NCBI GenBank assembly: GCA_018400955.1
Contig: JAGYLH010000029.1
Span: 1 to 36,920 of the forward strand
Direction: 5' to 3'
DNA from: Bacteroidales bacterium
GTDB taxonomy: Bacteria; Bacteroidota; Bacteroidia; Bacteroidales; F082
DNA: 36,920 bases
In this document: in pieces, positions 27,344 to 35,060 of the stretch
Layout: the number at the start of each line of letters is the position of its first letter
How positions within the stretch are numbered: position 1 is the first letter of the stretch
The notes under the pieces: model-generated
Told to the model about the DNA's origin: nothing
Database searches by the model: none
The model's input: only the letters and a program-made list of their open reading frames with translations
Made by a program: the position numbers and the translations under genes

Positions 27344-28223
27344 AGATAAATTCCTCGGGATTTACCGGGGCACCATCGCGCCATAATTCGAAATGGAGAT
27401 GTGGCCCGGTGCTGAGCTCCCCGGTACCGCCAATAAAAGCAATTGGTTCGCCGGCCTTCACCAGGTCACCTTCTTTTTTTAGCAAAGCGGCATTGTGCTT
27501 ATATACTGATAAAATATTGTCGGAGTGTTGAATGCCAATCACATATCCTTTATCGAGTGTCCAGTCTGCAAAAATTACCGTCCCATCAAGGGTTGCTTTA
27601 ATGGCTTCATCACTTTTGGCAACAATATCGATGCCGAAATGGCCTGATAATATATTGAAACTGCTGGTGACTGTTCCGCTGAGCGGCACAAAAAATCGTG
27701 TAACATCCATATTGCGCCTAAGGACTGGGCGGCTCTGCCCCTGATCATAATATAGATTGAAGCGGGCACTCTCAAATTCAAGACGCAACATACTGTCCTC
27801 TTCCGATTTATATAAGCTGATGGTGTCAGGGGAAAATAACTTTGAAGTGTTTTGGCCGTGAAAAACTTCAATGCTGTCTTGTACTTCATCATAGCCATCA
27901 ATAATACGTTTAAGATTGGCCAAAAAAACTTCTTTTTGTTTGAAAACCCGCTCCAGCGAATCTGTTGTCATTTCGAGCTGATATACTTGCCTTGTAAGGC
28001 CAACATCTGTGTACCCGGGAATATATTCACGCAGTGGGGTGAAGGCAATTATATAAATAGTCGCTACGATTAGCGCCACCGAAAGGCTCACCAGCGATAC
28101 GAAAACACTCATACGGCTCAACCTGAAGCTGACTTTTTCTTCAAATGTTTCATCATGGAAAATCACAAGGCGGTATTTGTCCCACAACTTGTGAAATCTT
28201 TTTTCTTTCTTTTTTTTGACCAT
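27336..28223 (-). CDS. M23 family peptidoglycan endopeptidase (LytM domain)
   Basis: A 295-residue membrane-anchored wall hydrolase. The start chosen is ATG at 28223 (MVKKKKEKRFHKLWDKYRLV); the 54 codons upstream lie across the promoter region and read as noise. One helix is at about 44-66, then a short coiled coil (about 85-115), then the LytM domain. Zinc-site motifs are HFGID, YKHN and HLHFE near the C terminus (GTGELSTGPHLHFELW). It is divergent from porW and bactofilin. In other bacteria bactofilins act with M23 enzymes on cell shape, so a link is plausible here. Confidence 0.92.
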   Translation of the reverse strand: MVKKKKEKRFHKLWDKYRLVIFHDETFEEKVSFRLSRMSVFVSLVSLSVALIVATIYIIAFTPLREYIPGYTDVGLTRQVYQLEMTTDSLERVFKQKEVFLANLKRIIDGYDEVQDSIEVFHGQNTSKLFSPDTISLYKSEEDSMLRLEFESARFNLYYDQGQSRPVLRRNMDVTRFFVPLSGTVTSSFNILSGHFGIDIVAKSDEAIKATLDGTVIFADWTLDKGYVIGIQHSDNILSVYKHNAALLKKEGDLVKAGEPIAFIGGTGELSTGPHLHFELWRDGAPVNPEEFISF

Positions 28224-28248
28224 GCTTAAATGAGATAATGAGCGGTGG

Positions 28249-28282
28249 CAAAGGTATGTATAATCACCAATCCATTTTTCAA
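28249..28282 (-). promoter_or_regulatory. Candidate promoter of the M23 gene
   Basis: The reverse strand has TTG (28280-28282), 23 bases, then TACCTTTG (28249-28256). Predicted leader is about 20 bases. It abuts the porW promoter back to back. Confidence 0.5.
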
Positions 28283-28311
28283 TTGTTCCCACATCGTTTT
28301 GATTATCTTTG
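28283..28311 (+). promoter_or_regulatory. Candidate promoter of porW
   Basis: TTG (28283-28285), 18 bases, then TATCTTTG (28304-28311), a good Bacteroidota promoter. The predicted leader is about 75 bases. Confidence 0.6.
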
Positions 28312-28391
28312 CACCTTGGATAGTGTGTCGGAAGCTTTTGCCACGAACAGGATAATAATTTAGCTGTAATTGAGTTAATGTTCAAAAATGA

Positions 28392-31049
28392 ATGAATTTG
28401 TTAGTCTTGCTTAAAAGAACAATTACACTGCTGATGCTGGCAGTTTTTATGGTTGGCATTTGGGGTTGTTCCACCAAAAAGAACACCTGGAACCGTCGTG
28501 TTTACCACAATGTGACGAGTAAATACAATGTGTATTGGAATGGAAATGAAAGCCTGAAAACCGGCGTTTTAGCCCTGAAGAATAATTCCAAAGAGGATTA
28601 TATGCGTGTTTTGCGTGTTTATAATCATGGTACAAAAGGCGAGGCTCAAGGGCAGTATGCTGCCATGGACAGGGCCATCGAAAAAGCTTCCATCGGGGTG
28701 CAACGCCATTCCATGGTTTTTGGTGGACGCGAACAGGTAAAGTGGATTGACGACAGCTACCTGATGATGGCCAAAGCGCATTTTTACAAACAAGATTACA
28801 TCAGTGCCAGGCGTACCTTCGAATTTGTAGCACGCGAATACAATTACAACGACATCACCCATACAGCTGATCTTTGGCTTGCACGTACCTATATTGGCAA
28901 TCAGCAGTTTGAAAGAGCCATCGCTTTACTAACCACACTCGAAAGCCGCATTTCGGGCAGTTTAATGCCTCCTTTTGTTGAAGCTAATTTTGACGCCGTT
29001 TTTGCTGATTATTATATTGCCACCGAAAATTACAGCAAAGCACTGCCTTATTTGCGCAGGGCTATTAATGCCCACAGCGATCGCCAGCAGAAAACACGCA
29101 TGATGTTTATCACAGCGCAGATATATGCAAAGGAAGGGGATTTGGCTCAGGCGATGGAGAATTATAAAAAGGTCATCAGCCGCAATCCGGTTTATGAGAT
29201 GGCTTTTCAGGCGCGCATCAACCTGGCCAAGGCATACAATCCACTTCAGGACGACAACAAGGACATCATTAAGGTTTTAACGAAAATGTTGCGTGATGAG
29301 CGAAACCAGGATTACAAGGATAAAATTTATTTTGCCCTTGCTGAAATGGCCATGAAAGACAAGGACGAAGAACTGGCCATGGATTATTTGAGGCAATCGG
29401 TTGCTTCGAGCGTGCGCGATAATTCCCAAAAAGCGGCATCAGCCCTGCAATTGGCAGATATGCTTTTTGAGCGCACCAGTTATGAACCCGCCCAGGCCTA
29501 TTATGATACTGCAGTTCAAGTGCTTCCGGCTGAATACCCGGGTTATGACAGCATCAAAAGCCGGGCTTTGGTGCTCAATAATTTGGTTGTTAACCTGCAA
29601 ACAATTAAGCGTCAGGATAGCTTGTTGCGCATTGCCGGAATGGATTCGGTGCAAATGTTTGCTGTTATCGACAAGCTTATTGCTGAGCATATTGAAGAAG
29701 AAAGGCAGCAGCAGCAGGAAGAGCAGTCGCGCGATATGATGGCCATGATGGGTGGCCCTATGGGTGGAAGGCAAAACCAAACCGGCACGGCGCCCACCTC
29801 TGGCGAATGGTATTTCTACAATCCCAACACGCTGAGCTTTGGGTTTACAGAGTTCCTGCGAAAATGGGGACGCAGGGCCCTTGAAGATAATTGGCGTATC
29901 AGCGACCGGCAATCCATAGCACTTGCAGGTGGAATAAGTGAGGAAATGTTTGAGGGAGGGGAAACGGCAGAGCAAACTGTTGACCCTACGGCAACGCCGC
30001 GCGACAGGGCCTATTATTTGCAAGACTTGCCCCGTACTGAAGAACAAAAACAGGCCGCCCTGCTTTCTATAATGGACGCATACAACAACGCCGGATATAT
30101 TTATAAAGAAGACCTCAGCGATTACCGGCGCGCCAAGGAAAGCTATACAACACTCAATGAGCGCTTCCCCGAAAATGATTTCAGGTTGCAGGCCTGGTAT
30201 GCCTTGCACCGAATGTATTTGGAAGAGGGAAACTTCGAAGAGGCCGAAATGTATAAGAAATTAATCATCAGCACTTATCCGGATACAGATTATGCCAATA
30301 TTTTAATTGATCCGGACTATTATAAGAAATTGGCTGAGGAGAAAAACCAATCCCTTGAACTGTATGCCACTACATATCAGGCGCATCGTGATGGGCAATA
30401 CTTTAGGGTATTGATGAACGCCAATCGGGCACGTACCCTTTACGCAAAGGACTCGCTGCTTATGCCAAAATTCGAGTTTCTGCGCGCAATCGCTGTGGGC
30501 AGGGTAGAAGTGGTCGATTCAATGGCTGTTGGTTTAAGCCAGTTGATAAAAAAGTATCCCAATGATGAATTAACGCCTATGGCAACCAATATTCTTAGAC
30601 AATTGAACCAGGATTTTAGCTTGAATGTGGAACTGCCCGAAGAGCTGATGAAAGAAGTATTGATGGCTTCCGAGCCACCCTCGCCCTATAATTTTGAGCC
30701 CCGCGCCAATCATATGGTGATGATTATTACCAATACTGCATCGGTGCGCACCGAGCCATTAAAGGTGCGGATTTCTGACTTCAACAGCAGGTCCTTTAGC
30801 AGTACAAGGTTGATTATAAGGAGTATTATGCTCGACAACCAAAGGTCTTTGATAACCGTGGGGAATTTTGAAGATCGCCTGGGGGCCGACGATTATTGGG
30901 CTACCATCCGTGTGAGTGATTATGTTTTTGGCGGCATGGCAACCGGCGATTTTTATGTTTATCCTATTTCGGCCGGCAACTATCCTGTTTTTTACCGCGA
31001 AAAGGATATTGACCAGTACAACGAATTTTGGGAAAAGAATTATAAGTAA
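28392..31049 (+). CDS. porW: PorW/SprE-family TPR lipoprotein of the type IX secretion system
   Basis: PorW/SprE links the T9SS trans-envelope complex to its outer-membrane parts and is needed for secretion and gliding. 885 residues. Lipoprotein signal MNLLVLLKRTITLLMLAVFM ends in IWGC (Cys26), followed by TKKNTWNRRVYHNVTSKYNV, the family's signature. A chain of TPR units follows (about 110-420, for example AKAHFYKQDYISARRTFEFV and ALPYLRRAINAHSDRQQ). Then come a low-complexity Gln/Met/Gly linker (about 440-470), a WYFYNPNTLSFG segment and more helical repeats. The end is folded and non-TPR. It is unlinked to gldKLMN, as in other genomes. Heads the bactofilin-atpZ string. Confidence 0.9.
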   Translation: MNLLVLLKRTITLLMLAVFMVGIWGCSTKKNTWNRRVYHNVTSKYNVYWNGNESLKTGVLALKNNSKEDYMRVLRVYNHGTKGEAQGQYAAMDRAIEKASIGVQRHSMVFGGREQVKWIDDSYLMMAKAHFYKQDYISARRTFEFVAREYNYNDITHTADLWLARTYIGNQQFERAIALLTTLESRISGSLMPPFVEANFDAVFADYYIATENYSKALPYLRRAINAHSDRQQKTRMMFITAQIYAKEGDLAQAMENYKKVISRNPVYEMAFQARINLAKAYNPLQDDNKDIIKVLTKMLRDERNQDYKDKIYFALAEMAMKDKDEELAMDYLRQSVASSVRDNSQKAASALQLADMLFERTSYEPAQAYYDTAVQVLPAEYPGYDSIKSRALVLNNLVVNLQTIKRQDSLLRIAGMDSVQMFAVIDKLIAEHIEEERQQQQEEQSRDMMAMMGGPMGGRQNQTGTAPTSGEWYFYNPNTLSFGFTEFLRKWGRRALEDNWRISDRQSIALAGGISEEMFEGGETAEQTVDPTATPRDRAYYLQDLPRTEEQKQAALLSIMDAYNNAGYIYKEDLSDYRRAKESYTTLNERFPENDFRLQAWYALHRMYLEEGNFEEAEMYKKLIISTYPDTDYANILIDPDYYKKLAEEKNQSLELYATTYQAHRDGQYFRVLMNANRARTLYAKDSLLMPKFEFLRAIAVGRVEVVDSMAVGLSQLIKKYPNDELTPMATNILRQLNQDFSLNVELPEELMKEVLMASEPPSPYNFEPRANHMVMIITNTASVRTEPLKVRISDFNSRSFSSTRLIIRSIMLDNQRSLITVGNFEDRLGADDYWATIRVSDYVFGGMATGDFYVYPISAGNYPVFYREKDIDQYNEFWEKNYK

Positions 31050-31081
31050 AAACTTTTCAAAACCTGAAGAAAACAAAGCAT

Positions 31082-31456
31082 ATGGGATCTGACTCTACAG
31101 CACGAAACATTATCGGTCAAGGAACAATTATCAAAGGCGACATCACCTCCAGCGGTGACTTTCGTGTAGATGGACAGCTGATTGGCTCTATAAGCTCCGA
31201 TGGAAAAATAGTGATTGGCCAATCAGGTGTTGTCGAAGGCGAAGTGCGCTGCAAGCAAGCCGACATATCAGGCAGGATAGATGCCAAAATAGAGGTGGCT
31301 GAACTGACGGTACTTAAGGCAACTGCCAATTTAAGAGGGCAATTGATTACCGATAAAATCGCTATTGAGGTGGGTGCGCAATTTACGGGCGAATGCAAAA
31401 TGAGAAGTGCCGACATAGAACGCACGGATGGAAGCGAAAAAAAGGCAAAAAAATAG
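31082..31456 (+). CDS. Bactofilin (polymer-forming cytoskeletal protein)
   Basis: A 124-residue bactofilin, which self-assembles into filaments that position wall-shaping enzymes. The core is a beta-helix of short repeating strands (NIIGQGTIIKGDITSSGDFR, GQSGVVEGEVRCKQADISGR, LRGQLITDKIAIEVGAQFTG), flanked by short disordered ends. It follows porW by 32 bases and overlaps atpZ. The nearby M23 gene on the other strand is a natural partner. Confidence 0.93.
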   Translation: MGSDSTARNIIGQGTIIKGDITSSGDFRVDGQLIGSISSDGKIVIGQSGVVEGEVRCKQADISGRIDAKIEVAELTVLKATANLRGQLITDKIAIEVGAQFTGECKMRSADIERTDGSEKKAKK

Positions 31457-31651
31457 CAGTTCATCTTTAAAAACTTATGCCAAGTATTCGGCTATCGGGT
31501 TCCAAATGCTGTTTATTGTTCTGGCAGGGGTTTTGGAGGCATGCAATTGGATAAGCTGGTTCATTGGCGTTTCCCTGTCTTCACAGTAGTGCTTTCTTTG
31601 CTTGCGGTTTTTGCGGCTATATATTATGTAATAAAGGATTTGTTAAAATAA
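31428..31651 (+). CDS. atpZ: AtpZ/AtpI-family membrane protein (one apparent base loss)
   Basis: A two-helix protein that, by family, aids assembly or magnesium supply of the F1Fo ATP synthase. It starts at ATG 31428 inside the end of the bactofilin gene, in another frame: MEAKKRQKNSSSSLKTYAKY then SAIGFQMLFIVLAG. The frame breaks at the T run 31531-31534. Adding one T gives VFGGMQLDKLVHWRFPVFTV and a second helix ending YYVIKDLLK, about 74 residues. It is hidden from simple gene calling by this shift. In relatives this gene precedes the DUF6168 gene and atpB. Confidence 0.82.
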
Positions 31652-31654
31652 GCG

Positions 31655-32042
31655 ATGATTACAAAAGAATTTAGGGTGTTTTAAGCAAGATTTTGCTCAT
31701 GACAGCAGCGCTTGCAGTGATTAGTTTTGTGGTTTTTAATTATGTTCCTGAAGCATTCCACTCTCAAACATGGCCTTTTGTTTTGTTGTTTTTTGTGTTG
31801 ACCAATAGTATTTTATATTTCTTTTACTTACGCATCCACTCCCGTAAGGTGACTTCATTTGCGAACTTTTTATGCTCACCACATCAGCAAAACTTATTTT
31901 CTATCTGGTCGTCATTGTTGTTTATCTGTATTTCAACAGGGATGATGCAGTTCCCTTTGTGTTGGTTTTTTCTGTATTACGTGTTTTATACGATTTTGAA
32001 GTAAAGTCCATAATGAAAATGCAAAATGCTGGAAATTTTTAA
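31655..32042 (+). CDS. DUF6168-like membrane protein (two to four apparent base losses)
   Basis: A small membrane protein of about 130 residues with four helices that lies between atpZ and atpB in many Bacteroidota. It starts MITKEFRVF at 31655, three bases after the atpZ stop. One T added at 31679-31682 gives LSKILLMTAALAVISFVVFN. One at 31867-31871 gives FFMLTTSAKLIFYLVVIVVY. Near the end the runs at 31966-31971 and 31994-31997 may each lack bases; with them the end reads FFLYYVFYTIFEVKSIMKMQ, which fits the family better. It stops at 32042. The family name is from context and hydrophobic pattern. atpB does not follow. Confidence 0.68.
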
Positions 32043-32125
32043 TGATTCGCGGATCATTACACCTTTTCACAAACAGTATGCTTGCTTATCTTGAACAAAA
32101 AAAACGGCCTAACGTTGTAATTGAT

Positions 32126-32133
32126 TAATTTTG
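32126..32133 (+). promoter_or_regulatory. Candidate -7 element before the PTPS-like gene
   Basis: TAATTTTG matches TAnnTTTG and lies 35 bases before the ATG at 32168. No -33 element at the right distance. Confidence 0.35.
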
Positions 32134-32167
32134 CCAGTTCAATCTGGTTCACAAAACCATTTCACAA

Positions 32168-32577
32168 ATGATTTATATTACACGCAGAGAAAGGTTCAAT
32201 GCAGCCCACCGGCTTTTTCGTCCTGATTTTCGGATGAGCAAAATTTAGAGGTCTTTGGCAAATGCTCCAACCCCAATTGGCATGGACACAATTATGAGCT
32301 GTTTGTTACCGTAAAGGGTGAGGTGAATCAGCAAACAGGATTTCTTATCAATCTAAAGGAATTGAGTAAACTCGTTCGTGAGCTCATCACCGAAAAACTT
32401 GACCACAAAAACATCAATGTTGAAGTTGATTTTATGCATGGAAAATTTGCTTCAACTGAAAGCCTGGCCATTGCCATTTGGGAGCAATTGGATGCTCACG
32501 TGAAAGCCTTGGGTGCCGAATTGCATTGCATTAGACTGCACGAATCCGAAAATAATTTTGTTGAATATTACGGTTGA
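32168..32577 (+). CDS. 6-pyruvoyl-tetrahydropterin synthase/QueD family protein (one apparent base loss)
   Basis: COG0720 enzyme acting on dihydroneopterin triphosphate, made by the folE product next door. ATG at 32168 reads [20 protein letters not shown], with zinc ligand His14. One T added at 32227-32230 continues [20 protein letters not shown] and then [11 protein letters not shown], with Cys33 and the zinc ligands His39 and His41. The rest is in frame ([30 protein letters not shown]); about 136 residues. The spacing C-x5-HGH is that of animal-type PTPS (CxNPNxHGHNY) rather than the C-x3-HGH of E. coli QueD, so tetrahydropterin formation is as likely as queuosine synthesis. Confidence 0.85.
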
Positions 32578-32624
32578 ACCTGATTGGCCTAAAAACACGA
32601 TCAGGAATTAAATGTCAAGCCATT

Positions 32625-33245
32625 ATGATTGAAAAACCAAAGAATTTGCTCGGCTACGAGAAAATAGAAAAATTTGCTCCGGAAAAGTTGATTGAGCTGG
32701 AAAAGCACTACCTGGCTATTTTAGAACTTATTGGGGAAGACCCAAAGCGTGAAGGCCTGCTTGATACGCCCAGACGTGTTGCCAAATCAATTCAGTTCTT
32801 GACCCAGGGATACGATCACAACCCCGAAGAAATTTTACTGTCTGCTAAATTTAAGGAAGATTATCGCGAAATGGTAATTGTGAAGGATATTGAAATATTT
32901 TCGCTTTGCGAACACCATATGATTCCTTTTGTTGGCCGTGCTCATGTGGGCTATATCCCTAATGGCTACATTACAGGTTTAAGCAAAATAGCGCGTGTTG
33001 TTGAAGCCTACAGCCGCCGATTGCAGGTGCAGGAACGCTTGACTACGCAAATTAAGGAAGCTATTCATAACGCGCTCAACCCTTTAGGTGTGGCTGTGGT
33101 TATCGAAGCCCGCCACATGTGCATGTCGATGCGGGGGGTGCAAAAACAAAGTTCGGTTACGACTACCAGCGATTTTACCGGTGCTTTTGAACGGGCTGAG
33201 ACCAGGGCAGAGTTTATTAGTTTAATTGGAACAAAATTGCACTAA
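32625..33245 (+). CDS. folE: GTP cyclohydrolase I
   Basis: Converts GTP to 7,8-dihydroneopterin triphosphate, the first step to folate, tetrahydropterins and queuosine. 206 residues from ATG 32625 ([20 protein letters not shown]). An in-frame TTG at 32574 would add 17 unlike residues. The zinc site is complete (Cys95 and His98 in [10 protein letters not shown], Cys166 in HMCMSMRGV), as is the [13 protein letters not shown] segment. It lies just after the PTPS-like gene, whose substrate it makes. Confidence 0.96.
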   Translation: MIEKPKNLLGYEKIEKFAPEKLIELEKHYLAILELIGEDPKREGLLDTPRRVAKSIQFLTQGYDHNPEEILLSAKFKEDYREMVIVKDIEIFSLCEHHMIPFVGRAHVGYIPNGYITGLSKIARVVEAYSRRLQVQERLTTQIKEAIHNALNPLGVAVVIEARHMCMSMRGVQKQSSVTTTSDFTGAFERAETRAEFISLIGTKLH

Positions 33246-33270
33246 ACGCATTAATCAGTAATATTTAACG

Positions 33271-33996
33271 ATGGATTTTTCACCTAAAACCTATACGCAA
33301 TCACACGATTTTCAAACGCAAAGCCTGGCAAAAACTTTTCTGGCCAATGTTTTCTCCTGGATGTTTATGGCCCTGGCAACCACAGCCCTCATAGCTTATG
33401 TGGCCTCTGGCAATGAAGCCTTTTTGGGCTTGATGTTCAACCAACAAACTGGCGGCATGAGTATGATTGGATGGGTTATCATGTTGTCGCCCCTGGGATT
33501 GGTGCTGTGGATGTCAGCTGGCTTGGCCAAGCTTTCGGCAGCTAACCTTTCGCTTTTATTTATCGTTTATTCCATACTGATGGGGCTCAGTCTCAGCTTT
33601 ATATTTTTGGTCTATACAGGGGCAAGCATAGCCAAAACCTTTGTGATTGCCTCCTCTATGTTTGGGTTGATGGCCCTGGTGGGATACACCACCAAAACCG
33701 ACCTCAGCCGCTTTGGTTCGCTGATGTTCATGGGACTGATCGGTTTGATTATTGCTTCCGTGATCAACTTTTTTATGAAAAGCAGCACCATGGATTATAT
33801 CATCAGCTTTATTGGTGTACTTGTTTTCACCGGCTTAACAGCCTATGATGTGCAGAAGTTAAAGCGAATCGGTGCCTCAAATATGGAGCAAGGCGAAAGC
33901 ATGCGCAAAGCAACCATTATGGGTGCTTTAACCCTATACCTCGATTTTATCAATTTATTTCTATTTTTGCTGCGCTTTTTCGGAAACCGAAAATAA
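33271..33996 (+). CDS. Bax inhibitor-1/YccA family membrane protein
   Basis: A 241-residue inner-membrane protein with seven helices, of the TMBIM/YccA family (calcium-leak and FtsH-modulating proteins by homology). N-terminal cytosolic QSHDFQTQSLAKTFLANVFS, then helices from about residue 30 onward. The last part, FTGLTAYDVQKLKRIGAS, ends in LGALTLYLDF-like ALTLYLDFINLFLFLLRFFG, the family signature at the C terminus. Gap of 25 bases after folE. Physiological role in this organism unknown. Confidence 0.93.
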   Translation: MDFSPKTYTQSHDFQTQSLAKTFLANVFSWMFMALATTALIAYVASGNEAFLGLMFNQQTGGMSMIGWVIMLSPLGLVLWMSAGLAKLSAANLSLLFIVYSILMGLSLSFIFLVYTGASIAKTFVIASSMFGLMALVGYTTKTDLSRFGSLMFMGLIGLIIASVINFFMKSSTMDYIISFIGVLVFTGLTAYDVQKLKRIGASNMEQGESMRKATIMGALTLYLDFINLFLFLLRFFGNRK

Positions 33997-34041
33997 GCGT
34001 TAAATTATTGAATCAGCGTTATATATACGAAAATTATATTT

Positions 34042-34926
34042 ATGAAAGCTTATGTTTTCCCCGGTCAGGGGGCACAATTTGTTGGAATGGGCAAGGATTT
34101 GTTCGATAGTTCGCCCAAAGCGAAGGAGCTTTTTCAAAAGGCAAACACCATCCTCAAGTTTAAAATTACCGATTTAATGTTTGAAGGTACTGATGAGGAC
34201 CTGCGTCAAACGAAAGTAACCCAGCCAGCAATTTTTCTGCACTCGGTTATTCTTGCCATCACCATGGGCAATGAGTTTAAACCGGATATGGTGGCAGGGC
34301 ATTCACTGGGTGAGTTTTCTGCACTTGTAGCCAACAAAACCCTCGGTTTTGAAGACGGTTTGCGCCTTGTTTACAAACGCGCTATGGCCATGCAAAAAGC
34401 CTGCGAACTGAACCCCAGCACCATGGCTGCCATCCTCGGCCTCGAAGACAAGGTGGTAGAGGATGTGCTGGCATCAATCAAAAATGAGGTGGTTGTTCCT
34501 GCTAATTATAACAGCCCGGGCCAATTGGTTATTTCAGGCAGCGACGCAGGCATCGCCCTGGCATGCGAAAAACTGAAGGAAGCAGGTGCCAAACGGGCTT
34601 TGCCCCTCAAGGTTGGCGGGGCCTTCCACTCACCACTGATGGAGCCGGCACGCATAGAACTGGCTGATGCCATAGCCGAAACCAAGTTTAACCGGGGCAC
34701 TTGTCCGATTTATCAAAATGTTACCGGACAATCGGTTACTGATCCTGAAATTATCAAGAAAAACCTGATTGCCCAGTTAACGGCACCAGTACGCTGGACA
34801 CAAATCATGAACAATATGATTGCCAGTGGGGCCAAAACCATCATCGAGGTGGGCCCTGGAACAGTATTGCAAGGCCTGTTCAAAAAAATGGACCGGAACC
34901 TGGAAACGATGAGTGCTGGAGCATAA
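34042..34926 (+). CDS. fabD: Malonyl-CoA:ACP transacylase FabD
   Basis: Loads malonyl groups on acyl carrier protein for fatty-acid synthesis. 294 residues. It begins with the glycine-rich FPGQGAQFVGMGKDL, has the catalytic GHSLGE with Ser88, and has the His of GGAFHSPLMEPAR near 197. QNVTG and GPGTVLQGLFKK close the domain. Full length and standalone, apart from other fab genes. A terminator follows. Confidence 0.97.
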   Translation: MKAYVFPGQGAQFVGMGKDLFDSSPKAKELFQKANTILKFKITDLMFEGTDEDLRQTKVTQPAIFLHSVILAITMGNEFKPDMVAGHSLGEFSALVANKTLGFEDGLRLVYKRAMAMQKACELNPSTMAAILGLEDKVVEDVLASIKNEVVVPANYNSPGQLVISGSDAGIALACEKLKEAGAKRALPLKVGGAFHSPLMEPARIELADAIAETKFNRGTCPIYQNVTGQSVTDPEIIKKNLIAQLTAPVRWTQIMNNMIASGAKTIIEVGPGTVLQGLFKKMDRNLETMSAGA

Positions 34927-34957
34927 ACAATTTTTTTGTTCATTATCAAGTTCTTAT

Positions 34958-34997
34958 AGCCCTGAACACAATCATAGCTGTCAGGGCTTCTTTATTT
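34958..34997 (+). terminator. Terminator downstream of fabD
   Basis: AGCCCTGA (34958-34965) pairs with TCAGGGCT (34981-34988) around a 15-base loop, followed by TCTTTATTT. Confidence 0.62.
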
Positions 34998-35048
34998 GAT
35001 TCATTAGTTGCCCCAATCACGAATCAAAGGCTTTTCATACTGAATGAT

Positions 35049-35056
35049 TATATTTG
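35049..35056 (+). promoter_or_regulatory. Candidate -7 element for the M20 peptidase
   Basis: TATATTTG lies only 4 bases before the ATG at 35061, which implies a leaderless or nearly leaderless transcript. No clear -33 element. Confidence 0.42.
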
Positions 35057-35060
35057 CAGC

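Noticed and set aside
29439-30209. Long reverse-strand open frame opposite porW
   Set aside because: It is a shadow: the forward frame is a complete, recognisable PorW, and the reverse product has no recognisable motif.
32041-32058. Hairpin AATGAT-N6-ATCATT after the DUF6168-like gene as a terminator
   Set aside because: Only 6 AT-rich pairs and no T run follows.
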